Shown: positions 24,377 to 36,714, numbered from the stretch's first letter. The stretch is DNA of 64,000 bases from Mycoplasmataceae bacterium (GCA_031265955.1 JAISBY010000010.1:248001-312000), one strand, 5' to 3'. The notes: a model not told the origin generated them from the sequence alone. A program made the numbers and translations.

Positions 24377-26008
24377 ATGGCTTTTCATAGAAAAAGAGAG
24401 ATTGAAAAATCTAAACAATTAAATAACAATCAAAATACGCTTAAGAATAAGCCGCTTTTTAAAAAGATGAGTTTTTTTTCGTCAATCATGATGGTGATTG
24501 GTTCTTCTGTTGGTGCCGGAATATTCATTAAAAACTGGAACATTTTGAATAATACCCAGGGGGCATTGTTTTATGCAATCCTAGCTTGAATGATTGCTAT
24601 TATCGGCATTTTGGCATTAGCTTTTGCTTTGATTGAAATTTGCAGTGGTTCAGGTAAAGCTAACAGTCAAGGTGTGATTGGCTGAGTTAGAGAATTTAAT
24701 GGTAAGTTTTTATATCGCACTTCCAAAAATTTTATGGCTTACTTACATATACCTATTATTTATGTCATGATGCCAATATATATGACGATGGTTTTGCAAC
24801 AAGCTTTTGGTTTTCAAATGCCTTGGTGAGGTTGTGCATTAATTACTTTCGGATTAGGGATGTACCACATCTGATTCGTTGGTTTCTTTTCCAAAGTGGC
24901 TAATATTTCCAATTGAATTGTTTCCATGATTGAATTTATCCCATTATTTTTTGCCTGCGTTTCCGGTTTTATCGTATTAGGTACAAGAGGAATGTATGAG
25001 AATGCTCATTGGTTTACTCCCAATGATAATGGCGAATCTCCAATTAAGTCTTTTGCACACATGTCTTTAATCTGCGGTGTTTTAAATTCAATTCCAGCTG
25101 TATTTTTCTCATTTGATGGTTTTTATTCCGCTGCTGGTTTGCAAACCGAAATGCGTGAACCGCGGAAAATGCCGAAGGCATTAACAATTGGTGTTACAGT
25201 TGTTGCCATCTTTGAAATATTTGTTTCTACTTCGCTTTTGATTGGCTGTCAAGATGGTTCGTTTTTTGGATTAACTCCAACCAACTCACCCTTTCCCACT
25301 ATCTTAATGCAAATCATGATGATATGTGTGGTTGTTGGTATGCTAAGTGTGATTACCGGTAGTGCTGTCTATGCGCCGAGGTTTTATGAATCATTAATTA
25401 AAAACGATGAATTACCATTTGGTAAGCCTTTTAAAAATAGTTTAAGTACTGACAAACCGTTTGTTGGTAGTGTTTATGCCACTATTTTATTTATGATTGT
25501 TTTTTTAATTACTTTTGGAGTTGGTCCTTGGTTTTGAGACATTGGTAACTACACAAGTATGACTTCGATTACAGGAAATGCTATTTATAATGGTGGTAGT
25601 ACAGTTTCCAATGATATGGCTAATGTTCTTTCGTTTGTCGATACCTATGGTAATTGAAACGCTCTTTTTGCTTTCGTTTGTGTCACGTTTGCTATCATTG
25701 GAGCATTACGTAACAGACGTACTCATAAAGTTAAAGTAGAAAAATCAAAAGTTTTTTTACCAGCAGCAATAATCGCAATCACCATAGTTGGACTTGGTAT
25801 TATTTTTGTTTTTATTAATTCGTTTGCTGATTTAGGAATTAGTATAAATAATTACAATAGATACGGCGGAGATGATTATAGTTACGATCTTATTGGTGCC
25901 ATTATTGCTGTTGTGATGCTATTTACTTTCATTGGAGTGAGTATGTTACCAGCTTTAATTCAAAATAGATACGACGCTCGTCACAATCGTTCTTCTGCCC
26001 ACTATTAA
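24377..26008 (+). CDS. APC-family amino acid permease
   Basis: 543-aa membrane transporter with about 12-14 hydrophobic segments. The first segment has the family hallmark MMVIGSSVGAGIFIKNW (residues ~36-52), corresponding to the substrate-binding GxGxGIF loop. Another conserved part, SFDGFYSAAGLQTEMREPRKMPKAL near residue 245, matches the helix 6 region. It probably imports an amino acid, but the substrate cannot be told. A charged N-terminal extension of ~30 residues precedes it. nadE starts 3 nt later, so the two form an operon. Confidence 0.88.
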
Positions 26009-26011
26009 ATT

Positions 26012-26740
26012 ATGAAAACCTTAAATAGTTATTTAACTTATTTAAACAAATGAATTACCGACTATTGTCGTGTTATACACACCGAGGGTATCGCTGTTGG
26101 CATTTCTGGCGGGATTGATTCAGCGGTGGTGGCAGCAATTGCTAATTTGCACAAAGATATCAAGGTGTTTGGTGTTTGAATGAATATCGACAATAGTGCT
26201 TTAGACATACAATGCATTAATGATTTGAAAAAACAAAATCGTTTTGCAATCATTGATGTTAATCTAGTCCCTATTTTCAATAGTTATAAAAAAATTTTAA
26301 AATTAAAAAGTAGTTTAGCTATCACAAATCTTAAGGCTCGATTAAGAATGGTAGCCCTATATGCGATTGCCCAAGAACATAATTTGCTAGTTGCCGGTAC
26401 GGGCAATGCGGACGAACTTTATATGGGATATTTCACTAAATTTGGTGATGGGGCTTGTGACATATTGCCGATCGCTAAATTAACAAAGCAACGTGTGTTT
26501 GAAGTTGCAAAATTATTGAAGTTACCAAATTCTATTGTACAAAGAGCACCATCTGCTAGTTTGTATGAAAACCAAACCGATGAAGATGAAATGGGAGTAC
26601 GTTACAATGTTATTGACGCTTTTTTATATGGTAAAAAAATACCACATCATCCTCTATCCGTTATTCAAAACTTTCATCGTATCAACGCGCATAAATTTAA
26701 AATGCCCTTGCGTCCAAAGGCATTTGAAAAGATAAAATAA
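26012..26740 (+). CDS. nadE: NAD synthetase (ammonia-dependent)
   Basis: 242-aa NAD+ synthetase. The PP-loop is GISGGIDSAVVAAIANL near residues 28-44, and LVAGTGNADELYMGYFTKFGDGACDI (~125-150) matches the ATP and deamido-NAD binding region. There is no glutaminase domain, so ammonia is the nitrogen source, which serine dehydratase and cysteine desulfidase would both release. Two TGA Trp are near the start. Follows the permease with 3 nt spacing. Confidence 0.94.
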
Positions 26741-26746
26741 TTTATT

Positions 26747-27016
26747 TTAGAACACTTGGATTCGTTCTCCAATTAGTTGCATATTTTGGTTAACACATCT
26801 AATCCTGCCTTTGATTCCAACGATACTACCCTTTGATAAAAATTTAATTTCTTCTTGAAAAATATCTTTGTCTAAATTTATCTTTACAAGTTCATATCAA
26901 TCTTCATCATTAGTTTCTAACATCGGTTTCTCCACTCTTACTTTTAAAGTAGAACTATTATCATTTTTAATTTGTCTTAAGGAATCGACGATTCCAATAA
27001 TGGCAATAAAATTCAT
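26747..27016 (-). CDS. SSB-like OB-fold protein
   Basis: 89-aa protein resembling a short single-stranded-DNA-binding domain: MNFIAIIGIVDSLRQIKNDN opening, a WYELVKINL strand and KGSIVGIKGRIRCVNQNMQLIGERIQVF in the second half, the order of strands in SSB/PriB OB folds. It lacks the acidic C-terminal tip used by full SSB to recruit partners. The strong ribosome site AAGGAGGTG lies nine bases before the ATG at 27016. It converges on nadE with 6 nt between stops. It could be a primosome-like or auxiliary SSB protein; a standard-length SSB is not in the window. Confidence 0.6.
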
Positions 27017-27087
27017 TTTCTCACCTCCTTTTTGGATTAGAGATTATGAATTAAAATCGTGAAAATCTTTCCGCAATTTTTTTGTAA

Positions 27088-27441
27088 TTATTTCGATTTT
27101 TTTTCGGATTCTTTTTTGTTTACAATATCTCGTAACGAGGACATTTCGCTTGATATTCGTTGATAATCGTAGCCATTAGCACGGTAGTATTCCACTTGTC
27201 CATTAAGTGTGGCGATAGTATTATTTTTTTGTTCTAACGATTCTTTTAGTTTTTGAACGTCGCCATCTTTTGCTTTTAATTCATTCTGTAAGCTAGAGAC
27301 ATCACGATTAACATCTTGCAAGTAAGAAATCACATAATCAAAAAAAGCGTCAACATCTTCGGGGTCATAACCAGAATGAATTCGCTTCCCAAATTTTTTG
27401 TTTAGAATTTCTTCCATCATTACTTCTAACTTGTTAGGCAT
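27088..27441 (-). CDS. DivIVA/GpsB-domain protein
   Basis: 117-aa cytoplasmic protein with the DivIVA N-terminal signature EEILNKKFGKRIHSGYDPEDVDAFFDYV (residues ~10-37), which in the family binds curved membrane, followed by a coiled coil (~45-90) and a charged tail. It may organise cell poles or division; the pathway is not shown. Starts at 27441 with weak ribosome site. Divergent from rnhC with a ~20-nt gap. Confidence 0.85.
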   Translation of the reverse strand: MPNKLEVMMEEILNKKFGKRIHSGYDPEDVDAFFDYVISYLQDVNRDVSSLQNELKAKDGDVQKLKESLEQKNNTIATLNGQVEYYRANGYDYQRISSEMSSLRDIVNKKESEKKSK

Positions 27442-27450
27442 ATTTTATTC

Positions 27451-27456
27451 TACAAT
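27451..27456 (+). promoter_or_regulatory. -10 box of rnhC, leaderless geometry
   Basis: TACAAT six bases before the ATG at 27463 (spacer TATAGT). A closely similar arrangement, TATTAC then TATAGT, precedes the C39 gene ATG at 29055. Confidence 0.45.
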
Positions 27457-27462
27457 TATAGT

Positions 27463-28374
27463 ATGCAAAATTTTACAACAATTTTAAGCAAGCATACAAT
27501 TAAAGAAATTGATAAGAGATTATCTCAATACCGTCTTAGGAAACCGAATAATCCCCATTTGTCGTATTTTTATAAGATTGATAATACTACTATTAGTATT
27601 TTTACTAATGGAAAATTATTAATACAAGGAGAAAATGCCAAACAATTGTACGATTCATTAATCGGCGATGAGAAGAAGATTGACTATAAAAAAGTTTATA
27701 AAAATACATCATTAGAAAGCGCTAACGGGTATATTGGGTGTGATGAAGTCGGAGTTGGTGATTACTTTGGCGGTTTAGTTACATGCGCAGTGTATCTCAA
27801 GAAAAAAAGTGAACAAATACTAAAGAGTATTGGCGTACGTGATTCAAAAGATTTATCGGATAGTGATATGCTTGCCATGTATCCGAAAATCATGAGAGTA
27901 TGTGAAATTGAGACTTATGTAACTTCGCCGAATGAATATAATCAACTTGTCAATAGATTTAAGAATACGCACATAGTTAAAGCATATATGCACGACACCA
28001 CCATTAAAAAATTGGTAAATAAAATTCGTTCAACAGAGAAATTAATCCCAATCGTGATGGATCAATTCGTTGCTAGAAATGCATATTATGCTTATTTTAA
28101 GAAATTTAATATCGAGCCATACGAAATCACACATTTCGAAACAAAAGCAGAAAATAAGTATCTTGCCGTTGCCGCCGCTAGTATTGTGGCACGAGTAATA
28201 TTTATTAAACAAGTTCAAGAATTATCAATTAAATCGCATATACCATTATTACTAGGAGCGTCTAATCCCAAAATTATTTCGCAAGCCAAATTGATTTATC
28301 AGCAAGGCGGAATGAATAAACTAAAACAATTTGCTAAGATTGATTTTGCTACCACTAAAAAAGTTATCGTTTAA
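27463..28374 (+). CDS. rnhC: ribonuclease HIII
   Basis: 303-aa RNase HIII that cuts RNA in RNA/DNA hybrids. N-terminal TBP-like substrate-binding domain (residues ~1-85), then the catalytic domain with YIGCDEVGVGDYFGG (~90-104, catalytic Asp and Glu) and VRDSKDL (~127), plus MDQF (~199) carrying another acidic residue. The stop codon overlaps that of the metallo-beta-lactamase gene on the other strand by 4 nt. Confidence 0.93.
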   Translation: MQNFTTILSKHTIKEIDKRLSQYRLRKPNNPHLSYFYKIDNTTISIFTNGKLLIQGENAKQLYDSLIGDEKKIDYKKVYKNTSLESANGYIGCDEVGVGDYFGGLVTCAVYLKKKSEQILKSIGVRDSKDLSDSDMLAMYPKIMRVCEIETYVTSPNEYNQLVNRFKNTHIVKAYMHDTTIKKLVNKIRSTEKLIPIVMDQFVARNAYYAYFKKFNIEPYEITHFETKAENKYLAVAAASIVARVIFIKQVQELSIKSHIPLLLGASNPKIISQAKLIYQQGGMNKLKQFAKIDFATTKKVIV

Positions 28375-29009
28375 AGTTTATTAATGAACTCGCTTCAGTT
28401 TTTGCTAGAGCGAATTGGTTCTCCATGTGCTGGGCATACCCAGTTAATGTTATTAACACGCAATGATTTAATACTATCAATGTTTTGGAGTTTGTTAAAG
28501 ACATACTTATCTGGTAGCAACGAAAAAGAATTGTCTTCAGTGCAAATTAAGTCACCTGCAAATAAAAAATCTTGATAAACATAACATACATGCTCTGGTG
28601 TGTGACCTGGGGTTCTAATGATTTTTATAGATTCAATTTCTGGTACAGGCAAGGGGATGACATTATTAAATTTAGGAATATGAAGTAAAATTTTAAACAG
28701 TCATTTTCTAAAACCATAAGATTTTTTCTTAGCAAGGTATGGTATTTCACTAGCATCTGCGTATACTTTGCAATTAAAGATATTCAGCAACTCTCTTAAG
28801 TTACCAATATGGTCAACGTCTCCGTGCGTTAATAATATAAATTTAATGTCGTTAGGTTTAATGTTGTACGAAGATAGTTCCGCAATGATTTTTGAGCTCA
28901 ACTTTGGAAATCCTGTATCAATCATTACCCAACCCGTTTTAACTTGAACTAGGTATACATAGGAACGATTGGCGCAGTCTAGTTTTATGACGTTATTTGA
29001 AAGTCTCAT
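28371..29009 (-). CDS. metallo-beta-lactamase fold hydrolase
   Basis: 212-aa MBL-fold hydrolase. The metal-binding motif LTHGDVDHIGN (HxHxDH variant, with Gly at the first position) is near residue 60 and the other ligands are TPGHTPEH (~128), CTED (~145) and PAHGEP (~193). The first His of the classic motif is present (THGDVDH). It may act on thioesters or a lactone; no specific substrate. TAAAAT box six bases before the ATG suggests a leaderless mRNA. It ends overlapping rnhC. Confidence 0.88.
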
Positions 29010-29054
29010 AAAAATATTTTAGCAAATTTTTTAATTTGCTTGTATTACTATAGT

Positions 29055-30926
29055 ATGGAAGTCACAAAGCAAACTAATCCAAATGAATGTGGCGTATGTG
29101 TCATTAGCAGTTTAGTTAAACATTTTTATCATCAGGATAATAAACAAGTTATTTTGAATGATGCTAACATTAGCGGCGATGGACTATCAATTTTTAATTT
29201 TGAACATTTAGCACAACAATACGGAATTTTTGTTGAAACATTTCAATTAGACTGGCAAGAGTTTATATCATTAAAGAACAATGATTATATGGTTTGTCCT
29301 ATCAAGAAAAATGGTGGGTTACATTATGTAATAGTGAAAAAGCACAAATACGAATTAGATATCTATGATTCAACGGATGGTAAATACCGGGTTAACATTC
29401 GTGAATTTGCTAAAAGTTTTTGTGGCATCATCATGATGATTGGTAAAATGTCTCGCAGAATTAATATTAGTTCCCTGCCTAAATTGGACTTATGACGAAA
29501 CTTAGATTGAAAATATTTGATTGTTAGCTTACTAATGGAAGTTGTCATTATAGGGTTAGGTGCTATTAGCGCAGACTATTTTAATATCATGATAAATCAT
29601 GCGATTGCTACCAAATCATTAAGTGATGGATTAACTTTTACTTTTATATTTTTAATATTTTATCTATTAGAAGAATTGGGACATTACATTTTATCATTGT
29701 ACACAAGTAAATATTTCAAAATTAATTTTCATTATCTAAGTCGTGAATTAATTTATGCTCTTAAACAAAAACGTAAATCATTTTTAAACAAAGTAGATAG
29801 TAATTACTTTTATTTGATTGATACATCAATGCAGTCGATTACCGTATTTTTAGTATCTGAGATATCGGGATTATGTTCAAACATTCTATTATTGTTTGTA
29901 ACGACAACAATTATTTCTATTATTAATCCTTGATTTTTAATCATCGTCATAATATCGGGAATATTGGCGATTGGTTTTAATTTTATTCAATATCATTACC
30001 GCAAGCACTTAATGAAAATAGGCATAGAGAATCAAAGAGTCAATAATTCCATTAATCACAATTACATTGATTATTTGAGGGATCAATGTAATTCTATTGT
30101 GGCTAGCGAATTAACCAGTCAATTGGAACAAAACTATAGTAACTACCAATGTATTTATTTATCTCAATCTAAATTCAATGGTGCCTTTAATTTTGCTGAA
30201 GGAATGGCGCAGAAACTAATCTATTTAGTTTTAGTGATGTTTGGTTCATATTTGATAATTGAACAAAAAAATTTAGATCTTGGGCAATTAATATTCTTAA
30301 TTAATTTAATGGTGATGATGAGTGGGGCGTTAAACGGAATTTGTGGATTCGTCGTTAAAAAAATTGAATATGTGCAAATGAGCGAAATCTATAAAAATTT
30401 TATTTCATTGGAAAACCACGAAAATAAATGCACAACAACTATAAGCAGTGTTCGAACAATTAAAATTGATGGTAAAAAAATAAAATCAGGTCAGATTTTA
30501 GAACGAACTAACGAATTGGTTGATGCATTACTATTAGGGCAATCAGACATCAAACTACAAATTAATGATGTGAATATTGATATGTTATCTAAGCAAAATT
30601 ATTTTTCAAAACTCTTTATCATCAACTACAACACTAAACTTAGCAAAGATTGATTACGTAAAAATTTTGATCAAACAAATAATATTTTTTTAGATGCTTT
30701 AACCAAATTTGATATTAACATATCTACAATGTCTCCGCCAAATATTTATGAACAAACGTTAATTAATATTTTGTGTTCGCTCTTACTACACGAACAAATT
30801 GTAGTGTTTGATGATAATTTACGCTATGTCACTGAGAATAATAAAAAATGAATTGAGAATGTAATTTTTCCATATATTAAAAAACACAATTATTTATTGA
30901 TCCTTAAAAAGGATGCGAACAGTTAG
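29055..30926 (+). CDS. C39-peptidase ABC exporter-like protein with degenerate ATPase domain
   Basis: 623-aa protein in the order of a bacteriocin exporter/processor. The C39 cysteine-protease domain has Cys12 in NECGVC, His90 in GGLHYVIV and Asp105 in YDSTDG, all catalytic positions kept. The transmembrane domain spans ~150-430. The last ~180 residues, where the NBD should be, lack a Walker A (no GxxxxGKS/T), have no LSGGQ, and show only a Walker B-like IVVFDDN near residue 582. So it is predicted to bind no ATP by itself. In-frame TGA as Trp. It could be a pseudo-exporter, a membrane protease, or partner of another ATPase. Confidence 0.8.
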
Positions 30927-30963
30927 TAACCACAAATAAATTTTTTTATTGGTATACAACATT

Positions 30964-30969
30964 TATAAT
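30964..30969 (+). promoter_or_regulatory. -10 box of CA-leader locus 2
   Basis: TATAAT eleven bases before the leader ATG (30981). The region 5' of it is T-rich and has no standard -35; the box position matches the other two CA leaders. Confidence 0.6.
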
Positions 30970-30980
30970 ACTCTCCGTTT

Positions 30981-31046
<66 letters not shown>

Positions 31047-31070
31047 TTTTTCTCAACCCAATAATTTAAC

Positions 31071-31102
31071 ACCAGTATCAAACACTGATGCTGGTATTTT
31101 TT
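31071..31102 (+). terminator. terminator-like hairpin in leader 2
   Basis: Ten-base stem ACCAGTATCA (31071-31080) with TGATGCTGGT (31086-31095), one G-U pair, loop AACAC, then six T (31097-31102). Located before the ribosome site of the BspA-like gene; attenuator geometry. Confidence 0.75.
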
Positions 31103-31145
31103 ATTGCCTCGTCAACAAAAGTTATTAATTATTGAAGGGAATAAT

Positions 31146-32786
31146 ATGAAAGATAAAAGGAAACAAAACAATAATTGAAAACCACACAAACATCGAATTG
31201 CTTTAATTACCACATTAGGTTGTTTAGTGACGACTGGTATTGGTGTCGGCGTAGGGTATGCGATTTGACATAGTAAGAATTCAAACCCAGATCCAATTCC
31301 ACCAGATCCTGTGGTAGTTCATACGTATACCTTAGAGCGAACCGCAAAAGTACTAGATTGAAATCGTGATCCCACAGAATCACTTTATACAGAATTTACG
31401 ATGAAAGTGGATGGCATAGCAATTGATAATCCAACTAATGTGATGCTTAGTATTGATACCGGTAGTGATTATGTAACTATTGACCAGCCTACTAATAGAA
31501 TAACTTACACAGGCAAAGATGTTGGTGGTGTTAAAACACCTGTTTACAACACTCTCCCAATTGATGTAACTGCAACATATGATGGACATACTGCTTCCAC
31601 CTATATTGTATTAGATGATTTTGAGCCAACAAATGTCTTGGAACCAAATGATCCAGCGTGAGAAAATTTATTTAAGACATCATCAGGTGTATTAGATTCT
31701 ACCGATATTGTTAATTCAGAAACTAATAATTGACTACAAGAACAAAACCAATACAATACGATTGATTTGTCATCTTTTTTATCTATCGGCACTAATGCTT
31801 TTTCTGGTTGTCCGAGTTTAACAACTGGGGGCAAAGATATTACAATTAGTTTTGAAAATTTTAATGCTACTGTCGCTACTTCTATTAGCGATTACGCTTT
31901 CCTCAATTGTGAGAGAGTAAAAGACATTATTCTTCCAAAAGAAACCACTGGTATAAATGTTTTTGACATTGATGACTATGCCTTTTCAGGATGTATTGAT
32001 TTGCAAAATGTTTCATTACCTACTGATAGTTCAACTGCCAATATTTCCATCGGTGTTAGTGCCTTCGAAAATTGTACAAATCTTAAGAATTTCGACTTAC
32101 CCAAAGGTAATGTTTCCATTGGCGTTGCTGGCTTTCGTAATTGTACGAAATTAGAAACACTTTCCTTGCCAATTATTTCTACTAATAGTGTAATTGCTTC
32201 TATAGGTGACGGGGCTTTTGATGGTTGTGCAAATTTATCGGTGGAAGGAATCCAAGCATTAGGTAACGACGGAGGTTCCAACCCTCATATTGATACAAAT
32301 AATCTTGTTTATGTAGGAAATGGAACTGGCACTTCAATTGTTGGTGCTGCGATTGTTGCGGCAGTAGGAAAACCGTGAATTTATGGAGCGGGTTTAATAT
32401 CAGGTAATCTTGCCAATAAACTTAGTGGACATTTTACGTCAGAAAACCCCATTAGTTTTGATGGCTTCTATAATTGTGCGAGTTTAACCGACATTGATTT
32501 GCGCGATGCTATTGCTTCCGACAGCTCCTCTGGTCTCTTCTATTATTGTGTAAATTTAGAAAACGTTTTTTTGCCAACAAATTTGGTTTCTATTGGACCT
32601 AGCGCCTTCCAACGCTGTACCAAATTAACGACTTTATCATGGTACCACGCTGGTAATCCTTCCTCCATTGGCAATTCTGCTTTCTTTGGTTGTGATAGTT
32701 TAGCCACTATTTATTATGCAAGTGGTGGTTCTCCATGATATCCCGAAATTGCAAATGCTCCTAGTTGTAATTACTTTCAAATATAG
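31146..32786 (+). CDS. BspA-like leucine-rich-repeat surface protein, membrane anchored
   Basis: 546 aa. A basic N-terminus (~20 aa) leads to one hydrophobic segment, TTLGCLVTTGIGVGVGYAIWH (~24-44), which lacks a good lipobox and probably serves as signal anchor. An Ig-like domain follows (HTYTLERTAKVLDWNR ... IVLDDFEPTNVL, ~60-170), then BspA-type repeats (SIGTNAFSGCPSL, SIGVSAFENCTNL, SIGVAGFRNCTKL, SIGDGAFDGCANL). The N-terminal part is nearly the same as in the genes at 44.9 and 49.3 kb. Ribosome site AAGGGA. TGA codes Trp. Its leader is in the early-stop phase, so I predict low expression in this clone. Confidence 0.83.
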
Positions 32787-32963
32787 TAAGGCCACCTTTT
32801 AAATTATTTTTAATAACCATAACTAGAAAACGAAGAAATTATATTCCTTTTATATTGTAAATATCACCATAAAAGTTTTTATAGCATTGTTCGCACTATG
32901 CAAACTACGTAGAATCATCAGAAAAAAAGAATAATGATATTTATACATATAAATACGATTAAG

Positions 32964-32969
32964 TATAAT
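32964..32969 (+). promoter_or_regulatory. -10 box of valS, leaderless geometry
   Basis: TATAAT seven bases before the valS ATG (32977). No ribosome site; no T-box motif is seen in the 190-nt gap. Confidence 0.5.
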
Positions 32970-32976
32970 GTACACC

Positions 32977-35562
32977 ATGTCTAAGGTGCTTATCTATGAT
33001 CATCAGGTTGTTGAAGAAGATTTATATGCCTTTTGAAAAAATAATGATTTTTTTGAACCAATAGCTTCATCTAAAAGTTCTAAAAATTTTTCAATTATTT
33101 TGCCACCACCAAACGTTACTGGCCATCTACATTTAGGTCATGCTTGGGATGGTGCGTTACAAGATACGATGATTCGTTATAAAAAACTTAACGGTTATCG
33201 TACGATTTGAATTCCGGGTACCGACCACGCTGGCATAGCCACTCAAACAAAATATGAAAAAGTTTTAAAAGACACTGGGGCTAATCGCCAAGCTATGAGT
33301 GATGAAACATTTTTAAAAAATCTTTTACAGTGATCAAAAGAACAAGCTCATTACATTCATGAACAATGAGCAAAATTAGGTTTTGCACTTTCGTATAAGA
33401 ATGAAGTGTATACATTGGATAAGCATGTCAATAATATCGTTAATAAAACTTTTAAAACATTGTATAACCAAAATTTAATTTATCGCGATTACAAATTAGT
33501 GAATTGAGATGTTGCTTTAAAAACCGCTATTAGCGATATTGAAGTAGTACATCGTGAAACTGTTTCCAAACTTTATTATTTTAAATACATGATTGTTGGG
33601 AGCAAAAACTTCATAACAGTTGCCACTACTCGTCCCGAAACTATGTTTGGTGATGTAGCGGTTTTCGTTAACCCTAAAGATAAAAAGTATCAAAAAAGTA
33701 TTGGTAAATTTGTTATTAATCCAATCAATGGCGAACAATTAAAAATCATGGTAGACTCATATGTTGATATGAAATTTGGCACCGGAGCAATGAAATGCAC
33801 ACCTGCTCATGATTTCAACGATTATCAATTAGCAATTAAGCATAAAATTACTGGTTATAAATCCATCATAAACGAAGACGGAACCTTAAATGCTGAAGCT
33901 AAATCAATTGAAAATAGCTATGCCGGTGTTGATCGTTTAATTGCAAGAGATGCAATCGTTGGCGAAATGCAGCAGAGAAATTTACTAATCAAGAGTGAAG
34001 AACACAAAAATGAAGTGTCATATAGTGAACGTAGTGGTGAGGTTGTTGAACCATTGTTGTCAAAACAATGGTTTGTAAAAATGGCACCACTAGCTAAACA
34101 AACAATTTCACTAATTCATAAACAACAGCCTAATTTTATTCCTAGTCGTTTTAAAAAAACAATGGATACTTGATTGGTAAACGTTCAAGACTGATGTATT
34201 TCGCGCCAATTATTATGGGGACATCGTATTCCGGTTTGATACCAAAAAGATAAAATCGTAGTTGGTGAAACGCCTAAGAATCTTAACGGTTGAACTCAAG
34301 ATAAAGATGTTTTAGATACTTGATTTAGCTCGGGATTATGGCCAACTGCTTTGACAACTCAACACAATTTAAATGATTTTTATCCGATAGATATGCTGGT
34401 AACAGGGTACGATATTTTATTCTTTTGGGTTGCAAGAATGTTCTTTCAATGTATTCATGTCACTAAAAAAATTCCCCTAAAAAATGTATTCTTTCACGGT
34501 TTGATTAGAGATGAAAGTAACCGTAAAATGTCTAAATCATTAAATAATGGTATTGATCCAATGAAAGTTATCAATGACCATGGTGCTGATGCTTTGCGTA
34601 TGTTTTTAATATCTACCGCGACAGTCGGTGAAGATTTAAGGTATTCTGAAGAGAAAATTAAACACCGTTGATCATTTATCAATAAAGTTTGAAATGCTAG
34701 CAATTTTTTAGAACAATTTAAACTTAATAAAATTAAACCATTAGTTAAAAAACAATTAAATCCGCTAAACAGTTGAATTATTGAGTGTTACAACCGAACT
34801 ATTGATAAAGTAACGAATAATATGGACAAGTACAATTTTGTTGTTGCTAATAAATACTTAGAGGATTTTATTTGGGAAGACTATTGCAATAAATACCTAG
34901 AATTTATTAAACCATTACTACGTAACCCAAAGCAACAAAGCGAAACAATTAGTGTTGCAAACACACTATTTAAGAACATTCTTGTAATGTTACATCCGTT
35001 CGCACCATTCGTTACAGAAAAAATTTATTTAAAAATGTACAGTGATCAAAAATCCATTATGCTGGAGAAATGGCCGACATTAATTAAAAAAACAATAAGT
35101 CCAAAAACAAAAATGTTGATGCAAGGTTTTAACAGTATTTATAGCTTTATTAGGGACTTAAGAATTAAGAACGGAATAAAACAAAGTGTTAAAATTGAAA
35201 CTAACTTAATTACCAATAATAAAATAAAAATAGATGATATTAATCGTTTGCTCGAACCATTTAATGTTCTTGTGAAAAAAATATCTTCTAAACGAATCGA
35301 TAAGAAGGCGAATCTATTTGTTATAGATAATCAAACCATTGAATATTTTGATAATTTCATTAGTGCGCCTGAACAGCTTAATAAACTAGAGATTGAGAAA
35401 AACCGTTTGGAAAATGAAATTAAACGTTCTCAAACAATTCTTCAAAATAAAAATTTCTTGGCTCATGCTCCTAGAGAAAAAGTGCAAGAAGAAGAAAAAA
35501 AATACGTTTCTTACAAAGAACAATACCAAAAGATTTTAGAGAATATTAAAAAAATAAATTAG
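32977..35562 (+). CDS. valS: valyl-tRNA synthetase
   Basis: 861-aa class I aminoacyl-tRNA synthetase. HIGH motif as PPPNVTGHLHLGHAWDGALQD near residues 44-64; the editing domain lies in the middle (TVATTRPETMFGDVAV ~210); KMSKS as NRKMSKSLNNGIDPM near residue 515; a C-terminal Leu/Lys coiled coil (EIEKNRLENEIKRSQTIL) typical of ValS. Numerous TGA codons at Trp positions. It stands alone with its own promoter between the BspA gene and comEC. Confidence 0.97.
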
Positions 35563-35594
35563 TCAAAAAAATATTTTCCCCATATTACATTAGT

Positions 35595-36686
35595 ATGGGG
35601 TTAACTCGCAAAAACAAAATAGAGAAACAGACATTCCATTTAGTTTGGATTTTTATTCTAGCATGTATTCTGCTATATAGTGTCCATGTTAGTTATTACT
35701 ACTTTGCTTTATTGTTAATTCCAATTTTCTATTTGATTACATACAAAGTCAAAATTAAAACCATCATCGTTGGTTTAATAGTTATTGGAGTGATTCTATT
35801 AATATACTTATTAATCAAACAAGTTGTTGTTTTTTCTTTTATTACACCAACGATTGATAAGATAACTCATTTTTCTATAAGAGATAGTGTTCAAAAATTT
35901 GTCCAAAATGAATATGATAGTAAAACGGCCACTTTTATAAATTTAGTTTTATTTAATATTAAAAAAGGCGCTGGTTATTTAATTTACCATCAAATGATTG
36001 ATCTTTCAATCGTTTATTTGATAGTCGTAAGTGGTTTTCATATCGCCATTTTAAAACGCATAGTTTCTTATTGTTTCAAACGTAATTTAGTGGTGGGTAA
36101 TATAGTCAATATATTACTGATAACCTTTTATTGTTATTTATTAAATTTTGCTGTTAGCGTTACTAGAGTTTTAATAATGTTTGTTATTACATTGATTTTT
36201 CGCAAACGTTTATCTAATCGCTTTGACATTTTAGGTATGTCTGGAGTGTTTTCATTACTATTAGGACCTAGTTCTGTTTTTAATGTTGGTTTTTGTATGA
36301 GTTATCTTTGCACCGCTGGGATAATTTATATTTATAAGTTGGAAATTACGAACTTCTTTCTAGAAAAAATATTAATTAATTTGGTGGCAGTTATTTTAAG
36401 CCTGCCATTTGTTATTGAAATTCAACATCAAATTAGTCTATGGGTCGTTATTAATTCATTTGCTTTTAGTTATTTATTCGCTTTTATCTTTGTTTATTTT
36501 TTATTAACGTTTTGAGTCGTGTGAATTGCGCCATTTCAAAGATTAATTGTCAATCTTGTTACCTTTTTAATTCACACAAGCTGGGAGTTGAATGTCGTCA
36601 TTCCAATCAAAAATCTACCAGGCATCATTGAAGTATTGTATTTTATTGTGTTTTATTTCTTAATTAGAATGATACAATTCTTATAA
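35595..36686 (+). CDS. ComEC/Rec2-like competence membrane protein
   Basis: 363-aa multi-span protein corresponding to the ComEC competence channel domain, with YLIVVSGFHIAILKR near residue 148 (family: H-L-x-A-I-S-G-x-H) and several following helices (~130-330). The usual N-terminal OB/DUF4131 and C-terminal MBL domains are reduced or absent; total length is about half of full ComEC. A DNA-uptake role in this organism is inference. Start at 35595 lies 5 bases after a TACATT box. Two TGA-encoded Trp near the end. Confidence 0.75.
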
Positions 36687-36714
36687 AAATATAAAAGAGG
36701 AAAGAAATAGGAAA

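Noticed and set aside
32787-32976. T-box riboswitch before valS
   Set aside because: No T-box sequence, specifier loop or terminator/antiterminator pair is visible; a -10 box lies directly before the ATG.
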